From contig NOKP01000007.1 of NCBI GenBank assembly GCA_002682825.1, positions 620,001 to 684,000 on the forward strand: DNA of 64,000 nucleotides. The letters run 5' to 3'. The position numbers and the translations under genes were made by a program. Source of the stretch: Neonectria sp. B-13. Lineage: Eukaryota > Ascomycota > Sordariomycetes > Hypocreales > Nectriaceae. How positions within the stretch are numbered: the stretch's first letter is position 1; each line of letters begins with the position of its first letter. The notes beneath the pieces are model-generated. The model saw nothing but the letters and a program-made list of their open reading frames with translations. It did not search any database and was not told the origin of the DNA. Shown here piece by piece: positions 21,971 through 33,800 of the stretch.

Positions 21971-23360
21971 ATGGGCCTCAACAATCCTCTCCCGTCGTCT
22001 ATGGCGTGTAAGTCCTGACTCTTGCCCCTCGGCGCATTCTCCCATACCCCTCTCTGCCTCTCCCAAATCTCCAACCCATCCGCCTTGCCAAGTCGCCTGC
22101 TGACGCGCTTCCCTTCTCCTCCACGACAGCGGAGTGTAAAAAGTGCAGCAAGATCCTCGCGTCCTTCATCAGCCCGCGCCAGGCCTTCGGCCCCGAAAAG
22201 GTCATCCCCCCCGCCATCCTCGCCAACGCCAAGGGCCTCGCCATCATCACCGTCCTCAAGGCCGGCTTCCTCGGATCTGGTCGTTTTGGCAGCGGTCTCG
22301 TTGTCGCGCGTCTCCCCGACGGCTCCTGGAGCGCCCCGAGCGCCATCGCCACCGCTGGCGCCGGCTTCGGTGGTCAGATCGGCTTCGAGCTTACCGACTT
22401 CGTCTTCATCCTCAACGACGCCAGCGCCGTCAAGACCTTTGCCCAGGCCGGTTCATTGACTCTCGGTGGTAATGTGTCCCTGGCTGCTGGTCCCGTCGGA
22501 CGCAATGCTGAGGCTGCCGGTGCTGCCTCTCTAAGGAGTGTTGCGGGAATCTTCAGCTATTCGAAGACCAAGGGTCTGTTCGCTGGTGTCTCCCTCGAGG
22601 GTTCCGCCATCATCGAGCGTCGCGATGCCAACGAGAAGATGTACGGAACGCGCTACACTGCCCAGCAACTTCTGACGGGCTCCGTTCGACCTCCACCCCA
22701 GGCCGGCCCCCTCATGAACATCCTCAATGACAGGGTATTCAGCGGCATGGCGCGAACAAATTCCACCGACGACGCCATGTACAACGACACCCCCGTCTAT
22801 GACAACGGACACGACGATGTCGTTTGGAACGGCCGGCAAGGCTCTGCGTATGGCGAGGGTGTGTCGCGCGACCGCACAGGCGACAATGGCTTTGGCGCAC
22901 CCAAGCGTTCGACGACTTGGCAAGACGATGTTTACGATCAGCAGCAGCAGCAGAACAGCGGCTTCGGCGCTCCTACACGATCGAACACATTCGCAGGGGG
23001 CCATAACGATGCATATGTCTACAAGGACAGCCCCGGCTTCGGCACAGAAAAGAAACAAGCCCCCGGGCGGCCTGCCGCTCCGAAACCCAACTTCGCCGCT
23101 AAGCAAGCGCTACTCAAGAAGAACGAGGCCGTTGCCGTCTTCAACTTTGACGCAGACCAGCCCGGCGACCTCGGTTTCAAAAAGGGCGAGGTCATCACCA
23201 TCATTAAACGCACCGACAGCGAGAACGACTGGTGGTACGTATTCCTGTCCTCCAAGTCATCGGCGTTGAAGCGGCTTGACTAACTCTCTCCACTAGGACC
23301 GGTCAGATTGGCACGAGACAGGGTATCTTCCCTAGCAATTACGTCAAAATGAAGGAATAG
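21971..23360 (+). CDS. LSB3: SYLF plus SH3 protein, Lsb3/Ysc84 family
   Basis: Binds actin and phosphoinositides at endocytic actin patches. Exons 21971-22007, 22130-23234 and 23297-23360 (introns 122 and 62 nt) give 401 residues. The SYLF domain fills about 1-220: MGLNNPLPSS, CKKCSKILASFI, GLVVARLPDGSWSAPSAI, FILNDASAVKTF, GRNAEAAG and the YSKTKGLFAGVSLEGS block. A disordered linker with Gln and Gly-Phe-Gly-Ala-Pro motifs follows. A C-terminal SH3 (about 343-400) has AVAVFNFDADQPGDLGF and the NDWWTGQ and GIFPSNYV motifs; its last strand is encoded by the small third exon. Fungi usually have one such gene, so Lsb3 and Ysc84 names are interchangeable. Confidence 0.94.
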
Positions 23361-24180
23361 AATGACATCTATCACACTATTCAAAACTCGAAGCACTACC
23401 TTAAAAGCTATGTTGGAGGGACGAACCAACAGCGACGAAACCCGACGACACGACACGACACGCAAGGCCAGCTCCCACTCGGTCTATCCATGACTTTATT
23501 CCCTGCAACACTCTCGCCAAACCAGGCTGGCGGGGCTTTACGAGGAGGGACATATAGGAAGCCAAACCACGGCTGCTTAGAGATATACGCCCTTGGATAA
23601 CGAGTTTTATTCATTTCCGGGCTCATCATACCCCATACATCTCTTTGTCCTTTCTGCCTTCTTCTTCCCACACGCGTGCGGTATTGCAATTGGTCTTTTG
23701 CCACGACTGCATTTTAACGTTCTTGTGATACTCCGGTGACAATGGAGAAATCTCTCTAGGAAGAGGATTTCTCTCTGCCCCCATTTTGGTTTTCATCTTG
23801 CTTTATTCATCGCCGCTTCGCTTCTGGTTATGCAAAATCTGGACGGGGCTTTGTTTGGGGGGTTATGATGTTTGATGGACTTAGTTGTTACCATGTTAAG
23901 AGAAGAAATGAAGACGCGGACGTGCCGTGTCCTTAACACATACACGCTTGGCCAACCATGTCACTATGCATTGTGAGGTCTTGAAAGGATTAGACGTTAA
24001 CCCTGACTAACTCTCGCCTTTCCGTGTCAGTTCCATCAAATTTTGCTCCAGCTCTACTCTGTGCTCCTTTCAGTGAGTGACTTAATGGCTACAAACTGAA
24101 CTCCCGCGACTCCGCTGTTTGCCCCGCTGAACACGAATTCCTTGACCAAAACATCGCATATGTATGACCTTGAGGAACCA
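23361..24180. other. Convergent 3' region after LSB3
   Basis: 820 nt between the converging LSB3 and unknown minus-strand gene. No coding signal; probably both 3' UTRs. Confidence 0.4.
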
Positions 24181-25074
24181 TTAAGTAGAGACAGCAGCCA
24201 CCCAAGTCTCAACTCGCTTTTGAGTGATAGTGGGGGCCTTCGCCTCAGGTCTCCTGATCAAGTGCCAAACCGCCTCACGAGCTTCCTCCTTGACCTTGAT
24301 GACTTCGAACATCTTTGCCAACTCTCGCCCTCGGCCCTCGCCCCGGGTCAAGTCCGACATTAGCTTGCACACCTCGCCACGCATGCCACGGCGGCGGTTG
24401 GTAGGAACGGTAACATGGAGCTTGCGGCGGTTGTTTGTTGCCCGGGATTCCTGAATGCTCCAGATGACGATGTCGTTGTTCTTGGCTTCACCCCACTTAA
24501 GAATATGACGCGGAAGGTTTCGGGCCTGGTCATTCACAGCACGGAAAAGAGTCACGTCCGATTTTCTGACGGGGTTTTCCACGGCGGTGAGGTCGAGGCC
24601 CTGAAAAAGGTCGAGGATCCCCTCTGGACTGCAGTACCAATCGATATCCATAGCGAGTTTGGGAACTTTGACTGGTGATGCGAGGTAATGATTGGTTCTG
24701 GTATGGAGACTGAAACAAGACGCCAACGGATGCTTGTTGTTGGAGTTTTTGCGAGCGGTGGCTTTGGATAATTTCTTGAAAGAGTCTTTCGAAAAAAGAT
24801 GAGAGCGACGTCTGGGGGATCTCTTCAGGTCCAGTGATATGGTGCGGGAAGAATTTACAGAATCAGGGTGACTCGATGTCCCTGTCCTTATATTCTCTCC
24901 CATGACATCGTGGTAAGAACTCGGTTTCGGAGATAGCATGTCCATTGAGGTTCTTGGGACAAGGTTTGACATGGACCCAGATGGTAGCGGTCCGGGACAG
25001 TAGGGTGCAGTTGATAGGAGACCGAATGGCTCAGCCTGGGTGGGCACGAAAACGGTCTGAAAGTCGAGCGCCAT
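24181..25074 (-). CDS. Uncharacterised fungal protein, 297 residues
   Basis: I do not recognise this single-exon protein. The N-terminal 120 residues are Ser/Pro-rich with a basic patch (DLKRSPRRRSHLFSKDSFKKLSKATARKNS) that could be a nuclear signal. Residues about 140-297 look folded: AMDIDWYCSPEGILDLFQGLDL, a stretch rich in Arg (ATNNRRKLHVTVPTNRRRGMRGEVCKLMSDL), and a charged helix (ELAKMFEVIKVKEEAREAVWHLIRR). It ends WVAAVST. The frame is uninterrupted and its composition is protein-like, so a real gene is likely. It lies head-to-tail with the next minus-strand gene, 420 nt away. Confidence 0.7.
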   Translation of the reverse strand: MALDFQTVFVPTQAEPFGLLSTAPYCPGPLPSGSMSNLVPRTSMDMLSPKPSSYHDVMGENIRTGTSSHPDSVNSSRTISLDLKRSPRRRSHLFSKDSFKKLSKATARKNSNNKHPLASCFSLHTRTNHYLASPVKVPKLAMDIDWYCSPEGILDLFQGLDLTAVENPVRKSDVTLFRAVNDQARNLPRHILKWGEAKNNDIVIWSIQESRATNNRRKLHVTVPTNRRRGMRGEVCKLMSDLTRGEGRGRELAKMFEVIKVKEEAREAVWHLIRRPEAKAPTITQKRVETWVAAVST

Positions 25075-25496
25075 TCTGATGGTACTTGAAGAAGAAGAAT
25101 ATCAAAAGTGCCAAGGGAATGGATGTGGTGATGGACATGCGAGGGTTCTGGAAATGGAGATGGATGTTCGCAAAGCGTGACTGATGATGCTATTGTTGAA
25201 TACGAGTCGGCAAAGATTTGGAGGAGCAGGTCAGTCAGTTTTATGCCGAATGTATGGTTCAAGCGAGTACCTGCCTGAAGGAAGTGGCAACCTCCCATTC
25301 AACTGCACTGCAGCTGAGGTGGGGAACCTGCCCTGTTCTTGGGTAACGTTGCTACCGGATGGGACGTGGTTGTATGAGGGGGGATGACCGGCATGTCCTT
25401 ATACCGTCGAACTCCTTTCCCATGAGAAACGCAGGGCATAAGTCTCCCAATAGCAAGTATTTGGATAGGCTTCAACACGCCCAGATCCGGGACTCA
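25075..25496. other. Spacer between two unknown minus-strand genes
   Basis: 422 nt without a supportable frame; upstream region of the 297-residue protein and 3' region of the next gene. Confidence 0.4.
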
Positions 25497-26993
25497 TTAA
25501 CATAAAATAGACCATTGGCTTGCGACCATGTCTCTCAATTTCGTTGACCAAAAGTCCCTGCGGGCATCCATGATACGGTCCATGTAGAACTTTGCAGAGG
25601 CCTCTTCATCCATCCCACTCGCTATATCTGCTTCATATTGCTCAAAAAGATTGGCCGTCATCTGATTCAACTGTTTTAGTGTTTCGGGGTCAGCTACCAG
25701 TACTGTCAATTCAGATTCTGGGGAGGTTCGTGTAGGCGACCCCTGGGATGCGAGCGGACTGCTTGAACGAGCCACTTCCATTGTCGAATTAGTATGGTCT
25801 TCTGCGGTAGTCTGTGACTGTGCTTCCTTGTAAGTGGGTGTTTTATTGGGTGTTTTATTGGCAGCTTCAGGTTTTTCTTTCCGAGAGTTGCCTTCATCGA
25901 CTGTTGTACCAGGTACTTCCATTCCACCGACATTGGACTTTTGGTTTAACAATGATTGTGTCATGATCAGGCTGTTCTGGGGTGGCGATGCCGCCTTTGG
26001 TAGCTCTAAGGTCTTTGGGCGAGAAGTGAAGGGGAGTTCACGAGGCCTGGGCATGAGATCCCGGAAGCTTTGGTCTGAGCCTCGAGGCGATGGTTCCGGA
26101 CTGGCATCAGCACTAGTGGAAAGGGAGAGAAGAGGTAGTAGGGGTTCTCTGCATTCTATCCCATCTCTCCCAGTCGTTTTGCAAAGGTCTTGGTACTGGG
26201 AGTCATCATGGACACTCATGGTTCCCAGAGCACCAGGAGAAGCGGGTTGTAAATAGTTCGAGGCTTGACTATCATCCATGTATGGATTGGACTCAACGCC
26301 TGAGCCTGAGCTACGCCCATACTCCCCTTCCGGATTCAGCGATTGTCTGAGAGGCGAACTAACTCGAGGGGTATGGACTTGGCTGCTGCTCCGACCAAGG
26401 AACATGTTGTAAGGGCTAAGCTGCTGCCCAATTGCATCCGACCCGGCGTGTGAATTGCATGATGCTGAAGCATATGTCGGCAAAGAATGTATTCTTTGGG
26501 GAAATTGGAACTGAGGAGCTGTTGTCGGCAATCCCATCATCGGCTCAGGAACCTCTGGTGGGAGTGGTGAATTCAACATTGAGGTAAAGGAAGTGGCCGG
26601 TTGATTGTAGAGGCTTTGAGAACTATTGGAGGAAACAAGCCGTGGAAGAGGTGTTATTGAGGAGAGGCGTGGACCAAAGTTTGAAGCAGTCTGGAAGTCA
26701 AGAGAAGCGGTGGGCGATGACGGTGCGGTGTACGTTAACAAGTCGCTTGGTATGGAGTTGTTGATACGAATATGCGTCTTCTCGAGCATGTAGACGGCGA
26801 CACTGAAATCTCTCTTCTCCTCGAATTGGGCGATAATGGCGCGACCTTGCCCTGGAATCTTAATGCATAGCTCGTTTCGCTGCTTCTCGGCACTGATAAT
26901 GTCGGTAGATCCCAGTGAGTTCTTCAGCAGATCATGGAGGCGGATTGATATCTTTTTAGTGTTAGGAAGCCAGCTTATATGAGGCAACGCCAT
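25497..26993 (-). CDS. Uncharacterised fungal protein, 498 residues
   Basis: I do not recognise this single-exon protein. The first ~90 residues seem folded (SWLPNTKKISIRLHDLLKNSL, ELCIKIPGQGRAIIAQFEEKRDFSVAVYML), followed by a long low-complexity region rich in Ser, Pro, Asn and Gln, and a C-terminal helical segment (about 430-498: LADPETLKQLNQMTANLF-like, EEASAKFYMDRIMDARRDFWSTKLRDMV). The architecture resembles fungal regulatory or scaffold proteins but no catalytic or DNA-binding motif is visible. The short region before RSC9 (26994-27878) separates it from that divergent gene. Confidence 0.7.
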   Translation of the reverse strand: MALPHISWLPNTKKISIRLHDLLKNSLGSTDIISAEKQRNELCIKIPGQGRAIIAQFEEKRDFSVAVYMLEKTHIRINNSIPSDLLTYTAPSSPTASLDFQTASNFGPRLSSITPLPRLVSSNSSQSLYNQPATSFTSMLNSPLPPEVPEPMMGLPTTAPQFQFPQRIHSLPTYASASCNSHAGSDAIGQQLSPYNMFLGRSSSQVHTPRVSSPLRQSLNPEGEYGRSSGSGVESNPYMDDSQASNYLQPASPGALGTMSVHDDSQYQDLCKTTGRDGIECREPLLPLLSLSTSADASPEPSPRGSDQSFRDLMPRPRELPFTSRPKTLELPKAASPPQNSLIMTQSLLNQKSNVGGMEVPGTTVDEGNSRKEKPEAANKTPNKTPTYKEAQSQTTAEDHTNSTMEVARSSSPLASQGSPTRTSPESELTVLVADPETLKQLNQMTANLFEQYEADIASGMDEEASAKFYMDRIMDARRDFWSTKLRDMVASQWSILC

Positions 26994-27878
26994 TGTCGCT
27001 TACTAGGCGCTGTTGTCCATGGTGGATGAGGAGAATGATAACCCCAGTCTCAGATCCAATGGGCCGTTCGCCTTCTAACGTCAAGGTAAAAATATGGCTT
27101 GGTCGACAGGTATGGTAGATCCTTGGCGAGAACCCATCACGGATCTCCAGTCGCCTGAGCGGACAACTGGAAACTGGCGTTGGTGGACCAGGCATCTTGG
27201 ATTCGTAGAGAAATGTCGAGAAGTCTAGGGTGGCTCTCGCGAGGAAACATGACCTTGTGAGCCCGACTATTGGCAAAGAAAGTTACAAGGGTAGACAATT
27301 ATTGATATATGGAGATTCCAAGTTCAGAATTTCATGCACCTGCCACGCAACCTCAGGTGTCTACGGTATTGCGTCCGTAGGGACTCGTACCTTCCCTAAA
27401 CACTAGTAGTAGGACTTGAGGTGAATCCGGGGTAGGTGAGTTGGATTGTACCTGAAAGGACGTTGAGGAGGGAATCGATCCGATTGGCTGTTGCCTGGGC
27501 ACGTTGTATCATCACGTGCAGAGAACACTGTCGCGCATCCTTGCGATTTTTGAGACGGCGCGCGCAGCTCCAACCACCAAAGACCCCAGCAACCTAGCCA
27601 GCCGACTGGTTTAGGTGGAACATCGACACGACCTCCAGCACAAAACCACAACCCCACGAACTCTGGATTTATCCCAGGGGCATCCTGTTGGCCCGCTGAA
27701 GCATCCGAATAGGGCGCTTCTGACCGCCCCATCGAGTGTCCCGACTCCTGCACCCTCGACGCGACATTGCACTGCGACCAGCCGACCTCGACGACCACAT
27801 ACACGTCCTCCAGCGCAATTGCGACCGCACACCTTCTCAGACACCTGATAGCTTGTCTGGGTCGAATTGGCTGGCACC
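26994..27878. promoter_or_regulatory. Divergent promoter region of unknown gene and RSC9
   Basis: 885 nt between diverging genes. It contains an ATTGG (CCAAT on the minus strand) at 27484-27488. No coding signal seen. Confidence 0.4.
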
Positions 27879-30813
27879 ATGGCCCCCGTACGACAGGACG
27901 TGCCGATGCACGCCATCGAGCGCACCACCGAGTATGAGGACTTCATGTCGCGGCTGCGCGAGTACCACTCCAAACGCGGCACCACGCTCGACGCAGAGCC
28001 CAAGGTTGGCGCGACACATCTCGACCTTCTCAAAGTCTTTAACCACATCGTCGCCAATGGTGGCTACGATAAGGTGTCGGAAGAGAAGTTGGCATGGCGG
28101 CGCATGGCAGCTGAACTCGGCATATTCTCTAACAACGAAGCCTCGACCGCATTCTCCCTCAAGGAGAAGTTCTACAAGAACCTTGCAGCTTTTGAGATCA
28201 GCACCGTTCATGGAAAGGAACCCCCGCCAAAAGAAATCCTCGAGGATGTCACCGCCAAAGGCGCCGGCCTCTTGAGCCGTACGCGAGAGAACTTCCGCGG
28301 AAAGCGTGAGAGCAACATCGGTGCCACGGACTCGGCCGCCTCCGGAGACGATGGCACGCCCGCTCGCGAACGACCCGTTCCCGATGCTTCTGCTAGTGCC
28401 CGAGCATCTCGTGGTTTGCGCGAGGCGCCACCTCAGAGAGTTATCTTTCAACCCGATACTGGCCCGTCCCGAACAACGAGGCATTCGTCTGCTCATCACA
28501 CTAGCCACCAGAACCCCCCCGCGGCAAATACACCACAGACCCCGTCGCATCAACAAGGCATGCCTCCCATGCCTCAACCACAGAGCCACCAAGGAAACAG
28601 GGGCCCTTCGATCCTCCATCACCCTCCCAACCCCGAGAACACCTCCAACCTGGTCACCTCTTACCAGCCGCGATACCTCAAGCCTCTGCAGCTTCGTGCT
28701 GTGGCCACACCTAGCAATGCTCCCAACGAGTTTCAAAGACCCCGCCAAAACCAACGTGTTGTGGACCCTCGCCAACCGTTGCAGCCAGGCAGTAAGTTAT
28801 GCATAAACGGTTCCCAAAGTTGGTAGTAACTGACATATGTAGCTGGTTTTGATGGCCCCAACATCTATATGCGCTGTCTCAATGCTCTGCGGTCTAACAT
28901 TACTGCAGAGCAGGCGTTTGCTCTCAATCATCTAGTTAAGATCTCCTTCGAAAGAGGCGACAAGTACAAGTTTGACTCTTTCCCTGGCCTTGCCGAGGGC
29001 TTGGTGGAAAAAGCGCTACAAATCGGCAGTCTCTTCTACCACATCGACTGGACCGTTTCCTGGGATCCTGTCGTTGACACTAGTGGTATTGGCGTGCTCG
29101 ACGGCAATAACGGTACTCAGGATATCCTGGAGCGGATCCAGAACCTTATCGAGAAGGATATGCCAGATGTTCTCCAGCCTGAGTCATATGTTGACGAGCT
29201 GGTTTTGATCACTGAGGCTGTTCTGACCGTGCGGAATATGGTCACCCTCCCTGAGAATGCCCATAACATGTCAGACTTTTACCCCCTGAAAGACTTCATC
29301 TGTATTGTTTTGCACCTACCGCAAAAGGACTCCCTCATCGAACTTAAGCATTTGACGTTGGATATCGCAGAGCAACTGACACCATTCATGACCCTGGAGT
29401 CAGACGACCCTCTTTACGAGACCCTGCTTGCGCAAATGGCATCCGAAGATCGTGGAACGATCCTGACAGCTCTTCGTGCTCTCGGCCGGATCTCGATGAA
29501 CCTCGAGGCCACCAACAAGCTGGGTAACGTCCCCGGACTAGTCTTGCAACGAATTTCCAGCTGGCTGCTTCTGAACGATGACGAACTCATCGACGCATGC
29601 CTGGACTTCCTTTATCAATACACAGCCGTCGTGCCCAATGTGGACAACCTCATACGCTCACTGACTCCCGAGAACCTCGTCGACCATCTCACCCGCCTGC
29701 TCGCCCACGGTGCCCGCAAGGTCCAGCGCGAGTTCACACTGGTTGCTGAGCAGAAGTTGCCTGCTCGCGATGAGATTGCCCCGATGCCTGATGACCTCCT
29801 CCAGGAGATGCTCAAGCTCGAGGAGCCCGACCGTGTTCATCGCTGGGTTCGAAGCTTCTTCGAGGAGGACACTGACTCCTTTGTGACGCAACTTGCCGCG
29901 TGGCAGGCGTATCAGAATGCCTTCGTTGGCCCGCTCAAGGCCATTGGCCAGCCGCTCATCACGCCCGCGGACTTTATTAGGAACAGCACGTCCGTCTACA
30001 AAGACTCGAATGCGCAGGTTCTGCGAGAGCCCGGCGATCCACAGCAAAAGTTCATCATCCACGGCATCCGCGCCCGCCCACGACCACTCAGCGTCGACGG
30101 CAGAGAGTACGGTCGATGCTTATGGGCATCCAACCCAGGTAACAAGAACGAGAAGTGCGGCCAATTCTACCTCAAAGCAAACCAGATGTGGAACCACATT
30201 CTCACGACTCACTTGGAGGAGAAGAAGAACGACGACGATCAGTACCCTAATGCCGAGAAGGAGTTCGTTTGCACCTGGGGCGAGTGTGGTCGGTTCGACT
30301 CGCCGACAAAGATGCACCTCCAGGACTTCGCGCGGCACATCAACACGCATGTCTCGGCGATGCTGCCAACATCCGAAGCTCAAGCTCGGCGACCAGACCA
30401 GCCGTGGATCATCCCCGCCAAGACCATGACCGTGACATATGAGGAGACCATGACGGTGCGGGACGAGCGGAATCCCAACGCACCCCCGCAAGCTGCCGGG
30501 ATCCCGTTAAGTGCTGCGCTGGTGTTGCGCAACATTGCCCGCAACGTCGTTAAGACGGAGGCCGAAGACGAGCTAGTCAAGGCCCAGGAGGAGGGCGGAG
30601 AATCGGGTGGTTGGAACGAGACCCTGTTCCGGCCAATCCTACCTCGCCTGTTTGAAATTCTGGCAGAGAACCGCGCCTTGGTATGTCACTTTTAGTGTTT
30701 TTGCTCGCGGAGTCGGTTACATCACATGCCAGTGCTAACAAATTTCGCAGAGCCCCTATATTGCATCACTACTGGATCTGATCCGAATCGACAACGATGG
30801 CCAGACCCGTTGA
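27879..30813 (+). CDS. RSC9: RSC chromatin-remodelling complex subunit Rsc9 (ARID, zinc finger)
   Basis: Rsc9 is the ARID subunit of the RSC/PBAF-type remodeller. Exons 27879-28791, 28843-30680 and 30751-30813 (introns 51 and 70 nt) give 937 residues. The ARID domain spans about 15-110: YEDFMSRLREYHSKRGT, VGATHLDLLKVFNHIVANGGYDKVSEEKLAWRRMAAELG, FSLKEKFYKNLAAFE. A Pro/Gln/His-rich linker follows, then a helical repeat-like region (about 315-640) and a C2H2-type zinc-finger pair at about 730-805 (CLWAS...CGQFYLKANQMWNHI, CTWGECGRFDSPTKMHLQDFARHINTHV). The start ggcaccATGG is strong. The third exon adds only 20 residues (SPYIASLLDLIRIDNDG...). Confidence 0.9.
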
Positions 30814-33800
30814 AATGCCGTGTGGGGCCGAGATCCATGTGATACGAATAGACGAGTGGCGAGCGTGTGGACCAGACCCTGAGACCCTGGCCGACAGTGT
30901 CGACGCGACAGAACGCCTGGACCATTCTTTAATGGCTTGTTGGTGGCGAGATTCAGCCAACCTTGCGGGATAGATCTCACAGCAAAGCCTGGACCAACAT
31001 GTCGTACCGGGGCAAGGGAATCTGACATAGATCGCAGCTGACCTGCAAGGCGAGTTGGGGTGCAGGCAGATGAGGAGAAGAGGCGTTTCGATGAGGGAGA
31101 TTTCGATGAGGGGGGGAGGGGAATAAGACAGCTGCGCGCGGACGAGAGGAAGGGCAGGGAGGATGAAGGTGGCTTTTGCATTGCCCAATTGATTGTATCT
31201 GGATTGGCTTGTGTAATAATACCCTGCCCGCCGGCGTTTGGAACGGGGGCTGGTTTGTAGGTGTTGGATGAGGGCGAGAAGGACTGGGTCGGCGGGCTAG
31301 AGACAGTTTGGCATCGCCATGGCGCGTCTGACGCACTCTTGTGGGATAGATAGTTCGTACATTGGCGAATGGGTGTAATTGGCATTTCTGTTCGTACACT
31401 TGGCGGGTAGCCACGACGACGTCCCGTTGAGCTGGGACGGACGATCTGACATCTGAAATTTAGCATCCAGCATTCGGCATCTATGATTCTTCAGCATCCA
31501 CACGAGCTCCCCGCAGACTTTACCGGGCCGGACTGTGCCAGCCCCTGGCATTGGCTGTACGGGCACATCTGCACGGCGCCGGGCCGGTCCCCAGTTTCTC
31601 AGGGCTCCGGCGGCGAGTTGCCCGTCTCCCGGTAGCAGCGCGCTCGTCCGAACGGCAACCGCCGTCACGCGCGGCGCGCACAAAGCTGTGGCTTATCGAG
31701 GTCGGCGGCTCTTTCTCGTGGCAGCATGGTAGCTCGGAGCATGTGGATGGCTCGATGCCATGTCGACGCGGGATCCCACTTATACCCCGGACTGTGGTAG
31801 GCTCGGGCCCGTGCACAGGCGGATAGGCACGGCACTCCCCACGCACATTCGATGTGCATGCGTCTGCGACTGCGACGCCTCGACCACGATGGTTCCGAGT
31901 GCTTCTGCAGACATTCTGGAACCCAAGGCAAGCGAGTGTGGCAGCTCCCCACCACCAGAACCACCCTAAGGCCCCCCATCTGGACCACCGAGGTAGCACC
32001 ACGGCAGCTCCCAGGCACTACAACGAGTCCACCAACGAGTCCACCACACCCGCGCCGGGAGCCAACCTCGTGGCTAGGTCCCCATTCAGCCAGACCTGGG
32101 CTATCGTCCCATCCTCCATCTGTTGTTGCAGGCGCGGCATATGCAGATCGGGTGTGTTAGGCGCCTCGGTCCAGCTCTGTCCACCATTTCGGTTCAGGGT
32201 TGCGAGGCCAATCCGCCAGGCCCGCCTCCCCAATCTGGACATGGTCGGAGCATCGTTACCCAGACATGGACCCTCGAAGTCCGTCAGTACCGACAACATG
32301 GAGTAGGTTGAACTTTTCAGCAGAGTGGGGGCAATGGGTGTTCGGCACCACTATGTGAATTCTTTAGTTGCCTCTGGCCCCGCGAAAGAATTCTGCTGCC
32401 TACACTAAAACAAGATGAGTTTTACTTCGATGGAGACATGTTACCGTTGTCGACGGACTTGTTCTCCCGCCTGCTCCATATCAATGCCGTTTCGATAATG
32501 GACGTTGTCCGAGCCTGCAATGTGCGAAATGCATGCAGTAACTGCCAGGGTAGAGTGGCTTATCCACGATGCGGGCGTGCAGATGGCGGCGCAGATGTGC
32601 CCTGCGACATTCCCTCAGATGCAGGGAGTATCATCTGATGGCACAGGCCTGCCAAGGCCGGCCAGACTTGCGAAATTGACATGTTCGAGGGCATTCGGAG
32701 CGAGATAGGTTTTGAAGTAAGACTCCGGTACATACGTAACTGTACCACATTACACACCGCTCAAAGCCTGCCGCGGAATCCGTGGCCGCACACAGCGACT
32801 CGGATTTTGTTGGACTCGTTACGAAAGGCTTGGTGAAGGCGGTTCCGACCAGAATGATGAGGTGGCATCGAAGCCGGGTTGCCGTCATCAAGAGCTAGTG
32901 GCAACATCTTACTTGATAGGGCTGTTGTTGATGTTGTGGTCAACACATTCCATCCCGTCACGGCTTCAAGCCCTAAGTTAGCCCTCGGACTCGGGGAACA
33001 GGTAGCCATCAGCCGGTCTCGCAGTGAGGTCACCGCTCAACAAATCCCGCTGGCTTGTCAACCTACCCTTTTGGTCACCGTTTTCTATCCCTCCTTGTTT
33101 CGGAGAGTTGCCTCCTACCACCATGCCAACTGGAACTAGTCAGGTATTAGATAATGAGGAAAGAAAGGAAAAGGAAAGAAACCCTCGGAGGGTGGGGGCA
33201 AAGGAATCGGCTCCGTGCAGGTAGGCCAATCTCGGGCTGGCGTTAAGGTTGTCTTGGCAATCCGAGGTCTAGCGTTGTGTCTTCCAGTGGAACGGAATGC
33301 AACCAAGTTCTGTTCTGTTGTGCCCTCTTTGTGTGATTCGTAGATATTAAATACCCAAAGCCTTTGCCAGTATTTGGCCGGGGCACGGTTGATCCCAAAC
33401 AACGAAAGTCAGCCACGTAGCTTCATCACAACCGAGCCTCGGTCTCTATCACCCCAATTGGCGAGACCGGCCTGTTGTGCTCCCAGCCAGATGGAAGCCA
33501 ATGACGAACATGATGGGACAGCGGCGCAGGCTGATTTCGGGAGCACTGGAGGCTCGTGTATGAAGTGCATCGTAGTCTATGGTCAAAGTACTTCAGTGCC
33601 CTGCTCAGTGTGTGCTCCGTGCTCCGTGCTCACCCGTGTCGCCCTTGGCTGCCCTCGTTGGCCGCCGGCATGGCGGGGGATGCCAAAGACATCATGTCCA
33701 CATGATGGCTTGCGTGAAATGAGTTGTGCCATCTCGGTGAGGCGTCGACTAGTTGACGCACCCAGGGCATGGGCACCCCACGCCGTCGCAGACTCCACGA